Shown here: piece after piece, positions 54,590-64,000 of the stretch | How positions within the stretch are numbered: the first letter of the stretch is position 1 | How the letters are laid out: each line of letters begins with the position of its first letter | Assembly: GCA_012934845.2 (NCBI GenBank) | Contig: WNNJ02000599.1 | Location: 186,001 to 250,000, forward strand | Source: Pomphorhynchus laevis | Taxonomy: Eukaryota; Acanthocephala; Palaeacanthocephala; Echinorhynchida; Pomphorhynchidae | DNA: 64,000 bases | Reading direction: 5' to 3' | Notes under the pieces: generated by a model | Databases searched by the model: none | Seen by the model: the letters and a program-made list of their open reading frames with translations, nothing else | Told to the model about the DNA's origin: nothing | Translations under genes and position numbers: made by a program

Positions 54590-55181
54590 ATGTCAAAGAC
54601 AAATTCAATGTAGTCATAACATACTCTCCTATAGTAAGAAAACTTCAATCTGAGATCGATGACGTGCTCAATACCTATAAGAAATCGGTTATGAAACCCT
54701 CGATTAGATTCAGCAATTGGTTTTGTCTGTGAAAAATGTTTCATAAACAATCTACAGAGACCAATGTGCAATAATCTTATAGAAAGAGCAAAACCTACAA
54801 CGACAAGTGGTATAAAAATTGTCCCGAAATGTCCGACGTGACTCAATTCTCCAGTCGCATACGATGTTTCTCTCTTCGATACGATGTTTTCGGCACAAAC
54901 ATGTAAATCTAAAAATGTGATTTTCCTGTACGGATGGTTGGACATTCAGTATAATATAAGAGTAAACAATCGACGAAGAGACATACTAACAGAATGACTA
55001 GCTTCAGACTGTGTAGTAGCTCACATAGTCGATCATCCAGACCACCACATGAAAGTAACAATAATTGAAGGTCCGATTGAGAATAACCGCATTATCAAGT
55101 TGAGAGAAGCATACTGGATTGAACAGTTAATGTGCGATAAATCATTAAACAAGAATGACCATCTCTTTGGACTTCGATAAT
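54590..55181 (+). mobile_element. Decayed PLE C-terminal fragment
   Basis: The clearest part is at 55020-55181: HIVDHPDHHMKVTIIEGPI, then IIKLREAYWIEQLM and LNKNDHLFGLR, the end of a PLE GIY-YIG domain (ExxWIxxL, then LN). Upstream frames give VVITYSPIVRKLQSEIDDVL and CKSKNVIFLYGWLD, which fit the RT-endonuclease linker and the GIY motif position. Several stops and frame changes. The minus-strand open frame over the same DNA is a shadow. Confidence 0.55.
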
Positions 55182-55434
55182 TTAAATTCCTTAAAGCCCA
55201 TACAATGTTCAAGAATTTTGCGTTTTCGATAATTGATTATATTCTTCCATGCATAGTGTGCAGCCAAAATAACTGTAATAACTGAACAAGGAATAGTGCC
55301 AAAAAGTTTTTGCCAAATCTGTCGATTTAATCAAATAAGCGTACTTGTTTGTCTGGTTCTACATTATATAATAACAATTTCTCGACAAGAAAAACAAAAA
55401 ATATACAAGATTTTTCCTGTCAACCACTTGTCTG

Positions 55435-56640
55435 GGTGTTGAGTCGTGGAGGCAGTGCACAGACCAAACTACTCTAGACATCGAGATCCTGGACGACAGA
55501 CCAAAGTTCTCTTTCAGATATCCCAAGTCCGTCTTCGGCCAGTTTTGAGGTTTGATCTCTCCACCGGCGTCGAGGTCTACCTCAAGGTCTCTTTCTGGAG
55601 AGTCCGGCCTGGAAAACCCTAAGAGGAAGACGATCTCTAGACATCATAACGTGACATAGACACCTCAGCTGACTTTCTTCGACGTGGAGAAGCAGCGACT
55701 TTACTCCAAGTCAACCCCGGATGACCAAACAGTTTGAGTATTTTCTCCGCGATAAGCACATAAAGCCTTCGAGCCACAACTTTTCACAGTTGCTTTGGCA
55801 AGCGAGGATCTGAACATATCCTATTCCTAATCAATGCGCTTCACCTCTTCTGGCAACCGAGAGAAGTCTTCCCAGATGTAGCCAGAAAAACGTTCTTTAG
55901 CCGAATAATTTGCTAGACGATCCCAGCACGCCCTTACACAAAGTTTGGGTTTACCAGGCTTGTCTAGCATTCGATCCTGCCATCGAAGTTTACTAACTGC
56001 AAGGTAATGATCGTTTGACAGCTCAGCTTCTCTTTTCACACAAGTGTTTAGCACATAACGTCGCAGATCAGATGAAACGATTACAAAATCGATCATTGAT
56101 CTTTGACTGAGAGAATCCTGATGCCTTGTGCATCTATGGATCTCCTTTATGTTCAAACATAGTGTTGTTTATGCACAAATTGTTACGAGAACAATAGTGC
56201 AATAATTTAACACCACTCGCATTCAGATTCGAGAGTCCGTTTCTCCCCAACACTCCCTTCCAAGTGCTACTGTCGATACTAACATGAACATTGAAGTCAC
56301 CCAATAGAACGAGGGAATCCCCCACAGGAGTACTATCAAGCAGAGCCTGAAGATCTTCAACGAAAGCAGCGTATTCCGAGATAATGTAGGGAGCATACGC
56401 ACACACAACAGTTATTCCCTTTCCATCTTTGACTTAAAGTCTCAGAGATGCCAACCTTTCGTTCATTAGGTAATACCTCTCTACCAGGGACGACAACCGG
56501 GGGTTTGTAAGTTGATAGTATATGAAAAGACTGTATCTACGGCTGATGCAAGCCGGTTAATTACGTTGCCTGGGCCGCACCACGAAGAAACTAATTGGCA
56601 ATAGGCGTAGGTTTAATACTAATTCAACTAACACATACCG
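55435..56640 (-). mobile_element. RTE-like LINE, minus-strand copy with internal deletion
   Basis: The same family as 13315-16150. On the minus strand: 5-prime UTR 56640-56520, AP-endonuclease FVEDLQALLDSTPVGD, LVLLGDFNVHVSIDSSTW (56370-56270), RSMIDFVIVSSDLRRYVLN (56110-56040) and KLRWQDRMLDKPGKPKLC (55990-55930), then a jump to the C-terminal part at about 55800-55440. The start of the endonuclease and the whole reverse transcriptase are missing. The endonuclease segment is less damaged than in the plus-strand copy. Confidence 0.82.
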
Positions 56641-56794
56641 TCTATATATATCTAATGGATAATCAAATGGATATTTATATAAAATGTATATATAGGTTTT
56701 GTTTGAATAAACCGCTATTCAGGATCCATATATGATGCGGGGTATCTAATAAATGATTGTCAATACACCAAACGCTCAGCAAAAAGGAAAAATA

Positions 56795-57545
56795 TTTTTA
56801 CGTTTCGGCTTTTCGCCTTTTTCAAAATCTACAATACAAAATCACACATTAATTAACAATTAAACTCATCTATTTTTATAATTATAGATAGATACGTCAT
56901 TGAGACCGAATGGATCATCTGTCGCGAAACGTCCAATTGCTCGTATTTCAGCACGTTTTCTTTCTTCTTGAGACTGAAATCCTCCTTCGAACAGAATATA
57001 ATGGAATGTGTGACCTGTTTCTATCGTGTGTTTTACTACCGCGTCTGCTGCGAGTCTTCCTGCGCGTGTAACAGCTCTTCTGCTGTTCAGGTGCATACTG
57101 AACATACGACCAGGACTTGCATCTAGGTTTCATACAGCGCTTACAACCACCTAGTGGTGAAGGTAATTTTCTGGATAGGCGAGATCTTGTAGGACTATGC
57201 GATAACTTGGCAGGAATATTAAAAAGTACTCTATATTTAATCCGAGTCCCGACCATACTTAGGAGATTATTGACGTCTCTTGGCATTGTTTCAATATCTT
57301 TTCTTAATCCCGTCAACCATGGATAAAATGGAAATATTACAGAGTGATATGCGTCTGAATTTTTCGTATTGTGTTTCGTGTGAATTTTCGCCTATTCCTG
57401 GCTCGAATAATTTGTTTAAATATAGTTCTGCTTTCATACCCTCTACCGAATAGCGTTGATGTCAAGTCACGCATGCACTTTTCAAAGTCTACATCCTCAT
57501 AACAATTCCTACTCATTCTAAGGGCTTCACCGAAAATCATTCCTC
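56795..57545 (-). mobile_element. PLE family C, C-terminal fragment, minus strand
   Basis: On the minus strand: GEALRMSRNCYEDVDFEKCM then LFGRGYESRTIFKQII (57525-57420), the thumb region of Penelope-like RT; YHSVIFPFYPWLTGLRKD-type linker; CKRCMKPRCKSW (Cys cluster) and GRLAADAVVKHTIETGHTFH (57045-56985), a GIY-YIG end with TGH. The fragment ends near 56801-56825 in TTGAAAAAGGC, hairpin, GCCGAAACG, the PLE-end module. At least two frame changes. Confidence 0.8.
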
Positions 57546-58145
57546 TGAAATTCCTGCCGAATAAAATTAGGATGGTCCGGAAAGCACATGGTTAGTTTAA
57601 AAATGTAATAGCCATGCTACCACGTAAGCAAATTCTCGAAGATGCCTTTTCAATATATCACAAGGCAGCCATAACGACTTATGATAGTTCAGCATACTGA
57701 TAAGTGCTGCCGGCTACCATTAGCTCGTCTAGGAGTGATAACGAATTCTTCTCTACTTGTAATCGAACTCCGGATTTTGGCAACATTTACAGTTATAAAA
57801 CTGAAGCTTATTAGCTACCGGAGCACAATTTAACACAATCGGATTAAATCTATAAAAATGTATCCTTCAAAGGATCCTGTGAGAAAGTAAGCAACGACAG
57901 CAAGTGAAATTCCTGCTGAATAAAATTAGGATGATCCTGAAAGCACATGGTTAGTTTAAAGAGGCTAGGCTAATGCTACCACGTTAGCAAATTCTCGGAA
58001 ATGCCTATTTAATATGTCACAAGGCAGCCGAAACGACTGATGGTAGTCCACCCGACTGATGAGTCCTTCCGGCTACCATCAGCTCGTCTAGGAGCGATAA
58101 GGAAGTCTGCTCTACTTGTAATCGAACTCCGGTTTTTGTCAACAT
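57545..58145 (+). repeat. Two-unit tandem repeat, period 360 bp
   Basis: GAAATTCCTGCCGAATAAAA at 57547 recurs at 57907, and about 230 bp match up to CTTGTAATCGAACTCCGG (57758 and 58118). The remaining 130 bp of each period differ. The second unit has a 9-bp hairpin, TGATGGTAG against CTACCATCA (58039-58082), enclosing ACTGATGAGTCC. Confidence 0.8.
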
Positions 58146-58209
58146 CTACAAGATATCATGTTGCTAGCAAGATAGTTTAAACTATCTTGCTAACAAGTAC
58201 TTACAATTG

Positions 58210-58242
58210 CTGAAGATGATGCCAGCTAGGCATCGAAATATT
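58210..58242 (+). ncRNA. Hammerhead-like module
   Basis: CTGAAGAT, the hairpin GATGCC-AGCTA-GGCATC (overlapping T/G) and GAAATATTC. It lies just before the left direct repeat of the PLE at 58303-62457. Confidence 0.4.
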
Positions 58243-58302
58243 CAATTAAATAAATTTTGCGATGGTTTTTGCCAGCTTTCTTCAAATTTAAATAAATATG
58301 AT

Positions 58303-58497
58303 GTTTGATTAAATCAGGACTGTCTATTGCATCTATCTGTTTTTCTCTATATATACAGAGTTTCATGCTTCTACACTGCAATACGGCGTTCCGTTTCTGT
58401 TTTGAGAAGCCTCATCAGTTGCTGCAATACAATGTATACAGATGAAAAACATACATATATAGATTAAAGCAGAAAGAAATCACTATATGCCAATTGC
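58303..58497 (+). repeat. Left direct repeat of PLE-B (pseudo-LTR-like), decayed hammerhead
   Basis: Matches 62267-62457 along its length (GTTTGATTAAATCAGGACTG, TTTCATGCTTCTACACTGCA, AAAACATACATATATAGATT). On the minus strand at 58424-58376 it holds the hammerhead core CTGATGA and GAAACGGAACGCCGTA, but stem II (GGCTT against AAACA) no longer pairs well, so it is probably inactive. Confidence 0.85.
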
Positions 58498-58794
58498 ATG
58501 ACGTAGCTTGCGCTTTCGAAGTCAATACAGTGCAGTGACTTATTTATAGTGTAATTGACATCAGCAGGATCACTAAATAAAATATATAATAAATTACAAA
58601 GGAAACAGCACCGGCGCCTGGGATCCTCGGAGAACCAATAAATTAGATGTTTGATATATATTCATACACAAAATATAATTATTGGTCTGTACCAACAACT
58701 TTATGTTGGTAGAGACAAATTATCATATTTTGTATATATTTTGATCATAGCGTGATCACAACCAGAAGTAAATTATAAATAGTAGCGTATATAT

Positions 58795-59320
58795 AAATTG
58801 GTATTGCGAAAAATCGCTTGAAACTGTTGTCTAGAAGCCGAAGCTGGTTACGATTGATTTTTAATCCATATTTGCTGCTAAATAACTGGACTTTGATCAT
58901 CAGCTCCATCAGTCTAATGTATCACTCCGATACGTTCGTAACTACTCAGAAGTCATCGGCAGTCGGATGAAGTGGTTAGGGTACGTTTCGACTGCTTTTG
59001 TGATAACTATAAAGAAACCAGCTATTCCTCACGATGTTATACGAAGCTCAGGTGCAGAAAGCGTTTTTACTGCCTTGTTACGTGTGTGGACCTTCTAGTT
59101 ATTCTTTATATAAGGCACAAATGCGTATCCGTTGATTACGAGGGCACTGAATTTCTCATAGGATTTCAAAAGGAATGCGTCATTTTATAAATTGTTATTG
59201 CGAAAAATCGCTTGAAACTGTAGTCAAGGAGCCAAAGCTGGCTATGATTGATTTTTAATCCACATTTGCTGCTAAATAACTGGACTTCAATCATCAGCTC
59301 CATCAGTCTAATGTTGAACG
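58795..59320 (+). repeat. Direct repeat of about 130 bp, two copies
   Basis: ATTGCGAAAAATCGCTTGAA at 58802 recurs at 59188; the match runs to CATCAGCTCCATCAGTCTAA in both copies. The copies lie 386 bp apart, upstream of the PLE-B coding region, and may be part of its 5-prime end. Confidence 0.8.
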
Positions 59321-59728
59321 ATGCATCAGATCCAACATGCAGAAAAACGCGCATTGAGGAATGTTGAACGATCTTTACTTTTAAGCCATTTGCGATACTC
59401 CGGGTATATCGCGAATAAATACTGCTCATTTGATGTAGATGAAAATCTCTATTACAAGTACCTAAAGAAAAATTGTACCAAAATTCGACAGCTAACGGGG
59501 AAATATTAATATAGATGAATTAAAACTGTACGAATGGCACCCAAATAGGAGAGCAGCCCGAAATCAATCCGCAAAATATAAAATGAGTTCGCACGATCTG
59601 GTTACTAATATCTCAAGTCCTGAACTGACACCAATTCAGTCACGAGTACTTTCTTACTGGTCAAACTTCGCTCTGACACCAAAAGAAATCAACATAATGA
59701 TTTAGCCACCGGACTCAAACGACTCGCA

Positions 59729-59952
59729 CTGAATTGTAAGGATAGAAATAAAGATGCAACAAATGAGTTTGGCAACATGTTATTCAATCATTATGTCACA
59801 AATAAACACATCTCGACAGGAAAATTAAATTTACAAGGCACTGAATTGTATGGATAGAAATAAAGATGCAACAAATGAGTTTGGCAACATGTTATTCAAT
59901 CATTATGTCACAAATAAACACATCTCGACAGGAAAATTAAATTTACAAGTCG
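59729..59952 (+). repeat. 111-bp tandem duplication inside PLE-B
   Basis: CTGAATTGTAAGGATAGAAA to GGAAAATTAAATTTACAA is immediately repeated with one base changed (CTGAATTGTATGGATAG at 59840). The near identity indicates a recent event. Confidence 0.9.
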
Positions 59953-62176
59953 ATGTACCGTTTGTAAGTACAAACGGTACATCAACAGAAAAATTGAGTA
60001 GGTATGTGGATATACTGCTGAAACCACTTCTACTTCATGTTGATGCTCACCTAAAAAGCACAAATGATTTTCTGACCAAACTAAGAGCGTACACTAATCA
60101 TCTACGCGACGATAGCATACTAGCAACGATGGACGTCGAAGCGTTATATGCTAACATACAACACGACAAAGGTATATAAGCAGTAATAACAAAAATGAAA
60201 GCATCCAAATGGGATAATAAAAAATCGCATTCATCACTGACGCTTTTAAAGTAATTTTAGAAAATAATGTTTTCGAATTTAATAGAGCTCTTTACAGGCA
60301 AATCATCGGAACAGTGATGGGTACCCCCGTAGTCCCAACATATGCGATACTATATATGTATCATTATGAACATACAGTTATCAGACCACTTATTTCTAAA
60401 CCTGTGTTTTACAAACGATATATTGACGACTCTTTTATAATTGCTACGGACGAAAACTCAATGAAAGCCACAGTGGAGACATTAAACAAATCAGGATCGC
60501 TAAAATTCACGTATACGAGCAGAAAATCAGTCAATTTTCTAGATGTGGTCGTGCACACTACTGCTCAAAAGCGTATTGAAACAAAGGTGTAAAGAAAGAA
60601 ATCTTATAAGTCCATGTACGTACTCACCTCTAGTTCACACAGCAAAAGCGTAAAAACATTAGATTTGTGGCCGGGTACAGCGCGTGATCAGACTATGCAG
60701 TACACCGACCAGATGTTTTCATCTAAAATATTTTTTGTACGCATTAATGACCAGAGGCTACAGCCGTGGACTAGTATAGAATATTATCAAGGCTGAACTT
60801 CAACGACTGTACGGTTCAATTTACAAGAAAGTCTGAACAGTTCAGACAAAACTACGCTGATTACGAAGTAGTCCCAAAATTCGCGACATCGAAAAACACA
60901 TTAACACCACGGTCGAAAATGTGAATAAGAAACACAATGCGAACATTCAAAAAGCGCGCGTTCTTTTCTCAGCACTGCAAAGTATGAACAGAGATATGAT
61001 AGCGGCGTATAAGAGAACATGAATCACGGGTAAGGCTCCAGTAGTATATTTCCGAGCGCTAAATTCCACAAGAAACTGCCTGGTATCGGCGACAATGAGA
61101 TCAAATGCAACAAGACCTTCGAATGGGGAACAATGGTGCATGCTATGTAAACGGCCACGATGCAAGACCTGCGCTCTGATACAACCATCGACGATAATCT
61201 AAAGCATTTTACCGAAATACGATATCGCTTAAAATCGGAGACCAATTGCACAACTAAAAATTGTGTCAATTTTGCATGGGGAAGCGGAAGCCTTCGATTA
61301 TACAGTAGTCGAGGATAATCTGCCGATCATAAAGGCGAGGCGGAACCGAGAGCTACATTGGATGGCACAGTTTATGGCTGAAAGTCCACATGGGCTAGCA
61401 TACAGTCCACAACTTAAGTGGCATAATTATATATACACTTCGAGGCGACAATATATATACTTTGTCGCCTTACTTCGAGGCGACAAAATAAAATCAACAA
61501 GTGATGTGATCACAGCAGTAATGCCACATCATCCGATAATTGACAATGTTCAACGCGATGTCGTTAAAGTAGCACGTTCGATATGCTCAACTAATCAACA
61601 GCCAAAACTAAGAGTGCGGTATTCACTAGGACAGAATATTAGTGACATTTTAAAAAATTCACGCAAACATTATAACGTTGGCTGCAAACCTTGTGGTGAC
61701 AAACGATGCAAAACTTGCCAGGTTTTAGAAGAAGCGCGAACGATTACAAGCAGCGTAACTAGTAGCTACATAAGTTTACACTCTGATGCTATTTGTAAGA
61801 CCCCAAACATAACGTATGTTGACACATTCCAAATATGCAAGAAACAATATGTGTGGCAAAGTAGTATGGGTATGGGGCGGAGACTTAATTTACGACAGTC
61901 ACAGTACAGAACAGGCAATCAAGCTGATGGTGCTTTACATCATGCAATAGAACACGGTGTGAACGAATGTTTCCGGTATTGTATCGTACACGCCAACGTA
62001 ATTGACAAAAACGTTCGACTTCGTCTAGAGAATGAGTTAATCGGTAGATTACATACGGTGACGAACGATGGATGCAATCCTGAGCATCCGTTTGTCGAAC
62101 CAGGAGTTACGTGATGTTTATTTTAGATTTTGTTCGACGCATTGTTCTAACTGTTGTGTGTGTTTTTTGTTTTAGA

Positions 62177-62204
62177 TTGAAAAAGGCCGCTTGGCCGAAA
62201 CGTC
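62177..62204 (+). ncRNA. PLE-B 3-prime-end module (hammerhead-like, diverged core)
   Basis: TTGAAAAA, the hairpin GGCC-GCTT-GGCC and GAAACGTC. Relative to the hammerhead core, CTGANGA is changed to TTGAAAA, so catalysis is doubtful, but the layout matches the modules in the foldback elements. Confidence 0.4.
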
Positions 62205-62266
62205 TTGAATCTCATTTTGTGCAATTTTCCTGTTTTTATTATTTCTGAAGAATATATATATTAAAG

Positions 62267-62457
62267 GTTTGATTCAACCAGGACTGTCTATTACACCTAT
62301 CTGCTTTTCATTTTATCTATATATAGAGAATTTCATGCTTCTACACTGCAAGACGGCGTACCGTTTCGGCTTTGAGAAGCCTCATCAGTTGCAGCAATAC
62401 ATTGTATACACATGAAAAACATACATATATGGATTAAAGCAGAAAGAATTCACTATA
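62267..62457 (+). repeat. Right direct repeat of PLE-B, carrying the hammerhead
   Basis: Matches 58303-58497 along its length, including flanking words GTTTGATTCAACCAGGACTG and AGCAGAAAGAATTCACTATA. With the left copy it bounds 4.15 kb that contain PLE-B, as expected of PLE pseudo-LTRs. Confidence 0.85.
62346..62394 (-). ncRNA. Type I hammerhead ribozyme
   Basis: All conserved parts are present on the minus strand. Stem I is CTGCAA (62394-62389) paired with TTGCAG (62351-62346). Then come core CTGATGA (62388-62382), stem II GGCTT-CTCA-AAGCC (62381-62368), core GAA (62367-62365) and stem III ACGG-TACG-CCGT (62364-62353). The last base before the cleavage point is C at 62352, giving the GUC triplet; cleavage would fall between 62352 and 62351. 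Stem III is only 4 bp with a tetraloop. Hammerheads of this kind are known from Penelope-like elements and from small circular retrozyme RNAs. It lies in the right direct repeat of PLE-B, on the strand opposite to the PLE coding sequence. Confidence 0.9.
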
Positions 62458-62465
62458 ATTCGTAA

Positions 62466-62800
62466 TGATGACATATTAAAATTTACAAGAAACATATTTT
62501 TAAATGAGCATTCATGCATACCATATAATATAGAATATAATACATTAAATAATGAAATTTTAAGAATCGTAACACTATGTAACAATATTGGCTTTCTTCA
62601 AAATCATTTAAATAATTAAAACTATTAATCAAATAGTTTTAATTATTTGAACAAATTTTATCTGAACAAATATTAAAACTATTTGTTCATATAAATATTT
62701 ATCTATTTTATAAATCAAAGTTATTTTAAAGTAGACACATCTATATTTAGACAAATAAAAGGTGTTTCAATGGAAGGTATTAATAGCTCAATTATAGAAG
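62466..62800 (+). mobile_element. PLE family A scraps, plus strand
   Basis: 62471-62610 matches the 3-prime RT region at 28712-28850 (AAATTTACAAGAAACATATT, CATACCATATAATAT, TTCTTCAAAATCATTT). 62735-62800 holds ACATCTATATTTAGACAAAT and AAAAGGTGTTTCAATGG, the motif-B region. The order is scrambled relative to the element, so at least two events are needed. Confidence 0.7.
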
Positions 62801-62803
62801 GTA

Positions 62804-63440
62804 TTAGTAGCTCATATCAAGATATATACCTTCTTTATCATTAACATTAGTTTTATTAAGAATAAGGCTACTTGGATAAATTTGTTCGCTTATTGCATAA
62901 AAATTGTTAGATTTAAATACACATATATCATCAATATATCGAAGCATATATTTCATATCTTTATATAATCTAGATTTACTATTTAAACAGTTATGAACAA
63001 ATTTATATTCTATAAAGCTTAAAAATAAGTCAACTATAATTGAGCTACTATTACCACCCATTGGAACACCTTTTACTTGTCTAAATATTGATGCCCCTAC
63101 TTTTAAATAATTTTGATTTATTAAAATATTTAAGGATTCTATTAATTCAATTTTATCCATATATTTATATTGTTTAGATTTAGTTTTTACACAGTTATGA
63201 ACAAATTCATATTCTATAAAGCTTAAAAATAAGTCAACTATAATTGAGCTACTATTACCATCCATTGGAACACCTTTTACTTGTCTAAATATTGATGCCC
63301 CTACTTTTAAATAATTTTGATTTATTAAAATATTTAAGGATTCTAATAATTCAATTTCATCCACATATTTTGTATTAAAAATAAACAATTTATAAAATAA
63401 ACTGCGTATGAACTGTGTATACTGTTTTGTTTGTTCAAAA
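62804..63440 (-). mobile_element. PLE family A RT fragment with 204-bp duplication, minus strand
   Basis: A 194-codon open frame (63388-62804) reads LNILINQNYLKVGASIFRQV, KGVPMDGNSSSIIVDLFLSF, IEYEFVHNCVKTKSKQYKYM, and then the same block again, before motif C MLRYIDDICVF and SEQIYPSSLILNKTNVND. The repeated TTGGAACACC (reverse strand of motif B) starts at 63061 and 63265, exactly 204 bp apart, so the unit is 68 codons. In the first block the motif-B Gly is Asp (VPMDG). The plus-strand relative at 28205-28860 has the same duplication. Confidence 0.88.
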
Positions 63441-64000
63441 AAATTACCTTATTCGTTGAATACGCTATAAATCTTTTGACAAACATTTGTCAAATAGAAA
63501 ATCACTGTTGGCTTTGAGTTTTAAATAAAAATTCACAAATTTATCAAATGCCGCTGAATATCTATAATTAGCACAATTTTGAAATGTACTGAATGCATTT
63601 TTATGTATTGAAATACATCTTGTAGTTTGGTAAACATCATTCTAGAAGTGTAAATTTTTTAGTCCGTAAGATATTTTGGTATTTAGCTGGTCCCGCTTCC
63701 CTTTTTGAGTAAACGGAAACAAGTCGAATGCGATGTCACAGTGTCCATACTGTGACATACCGCTCCCGTTTTTTATATAAGACGGAGTACCAATTAAATA
63801 TCAACCGTGTACAATGAATATTCTAAAATTTAATATTTTTGATATTCGTAGTAATGTAGATAATCTCGCTAAGATAATCACGCTCATAATGTAGCACGGA
63901 TTTTTGATGATGGTGGTACATTTAGATACACTTTAAACTTCGGAAAATCTTGTCGTTTGATATGATTGCACTGCTTTAGCCTATAAATCCTTCCTTGGGA
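63441..64000. other. Window end without a recognised gene; small foldback
   Basis: 63674-63807 looks like a short foldback: TGGTATTTAGCTGGTCCCG faces a complement of TACCAATTAAATATCAA, with ATGTCACAGT-GTCC-ATACTGTGACAT nested inside (63753-63776). The rest is unassigned. Confidence 0.45.

Larger units (their letters stand above)
59320..62225 (+). mobile_element. PLE family B, nearly complete coding region (broken)
   Basis: Coding runs in order through N-terminal AEKRALRNVERSLLLSHLR (59340), LSYWSNFALTPKEIN (59655), a doubled segment (59729-59950), HLKSTNDFLTKLRAYTNHL, motif A MDVEALYANI (60130), motif B as IGTVMGTPVVPTYAILYM (60307-60360), motif C FYKRYIDDSFI (60408-60441), NFLDVVVHT, and the endonuclease region (61263-62114) with CKPCGDKRCKTCQ, NITYVDTFQICKKQYVW (GIY-YIG position; final Gly replaced by Trp), LRLENELIGRLHTVTNDG (catalytic Glu). 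Multiple stops and frame changes. The 3-prime end has TTGAAAAAGGCC, GCTT, GGCCGAAACGTC (62177-62204). Direct repeats flank it (58303-58497, 62267-62457). Confidence 0.88.

Noticed and set aside
54565-54945. 126-codon open frame on the minus strand
   Set aside because: It lies over the plus-strand PLE remnant and has no recognisable domain.
57755-57775. ATCGAACTCC resembling a tRNA B box (also at 58118)
   Set aside because: No A box at the right distance and no cloverleaf on either strand.
58039-58110. ACTGATGAGTCC as a hammerhead in the 360-bp repeat
   Set aside because: No GAAA partner follows at a usable distance within one unit, and the bases pair instead in the TGATGGTAG hairpin. Kept only as a possible permuted motif in the findings.
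1-64000. LTR retrotransposons, retroviral fossils or Polintons
   Set aside because: No gag, protease, integrase, envelope or capsid-like frame and no long terminal repeats of LTR type were recognised; the direct repeats at 58303 and 62267 flank a Penelope-like element.
1-64000. Bacterial contamination or an operon
   Set aside because: No operon-like gene packing; the recognisable genes are animal-type with splice signals and polyadenylation words.

Overview
The window is AT-rich animal (metazoan) nuclear DNA, dominated by retrotransposon remains. Evidence for an animal is the pair of single-copy host genes (a signal peptidase complex subunit 2 gene and an F-BAR exon of the PACSIN/syndapin family), a beta-tubulin relic, splice-site-like exon edges, and LINE, Penelope-like (PLE) and hAT families typical of invertebrates. 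I cannot name the species; a small invertebrate (nematode-, flatworm- or arthropod-like) fits, and no bacterial operon, CRISPR array, rRNA or tRNA gene was recognised.

Layout. 0-0.6 kb: N-terminus of a LINE with a Cys-rich domain, minus strand. 0.85-3.3 kb: two CR1/Jockey-like LINE fragments. 3.6-6.1 kb: AT-rich DNA holding copies of a dispersed repeat called R1 here. 6.1-6.8 kb: SPCS2 host gene. 7.4-8.0 kb: a small inverted-repeat element and a 25-bp palindromic array. 9.1-13.2 kb: a LINE with an AP-type endonuclease. 13.3-16.1 kb: an RTE-like LINE. 17.1-23.6 kb: two tandem, nearly full-length LINEs with a C-terminal restriction-like endonuclease (RLE). 24-29 kb: LINE scraps, foldback elements and a head-to-head pair of PLE fragments. 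29.3-30.8 kb: a beta-tubulin relic split by a hAT-type MITE and by a LINE. 31-33.3 kb: possible host exons. 34-42 kb: foldback elements, R1 copies and a PLE GIY-YIG fragment. 42.8-43.8 kb: PACSIN-like exon. 44.4-46.1 kb: an element with long inverted ends. 46.2-51 kb: LINE fragments and foldbacks. 51.4-52.4 kb: hAT transposase relic. 54.6-63.4 kb: a dense PLE and RTE cluster.

The two observations most worth attention concern self-cleaving RNA. First, 62346-62394 (minus strand) folds as a complete type I hammerhead ribozyme, and it lies in one of two ~190-bp direct repeats that flank a PLE; the other repeat carries a decayed version. Second, a hammerhead-like module (CTGANGAT, hairpin, GAAAYRTN) recurs in more than ten foldback elements and PLE ends across the window. 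Other notable signals are a 204-bp in-frame duplication in a PLE reverse transcriptase shared by two loci, and a Cys-rich N-terminal domain plus 5-prime leader shared by LINEs with different endonucleases.

Host and mobile parts do not form a pathway. The genes read as isolated host exons in a matrix of retroelements, most of them broken.
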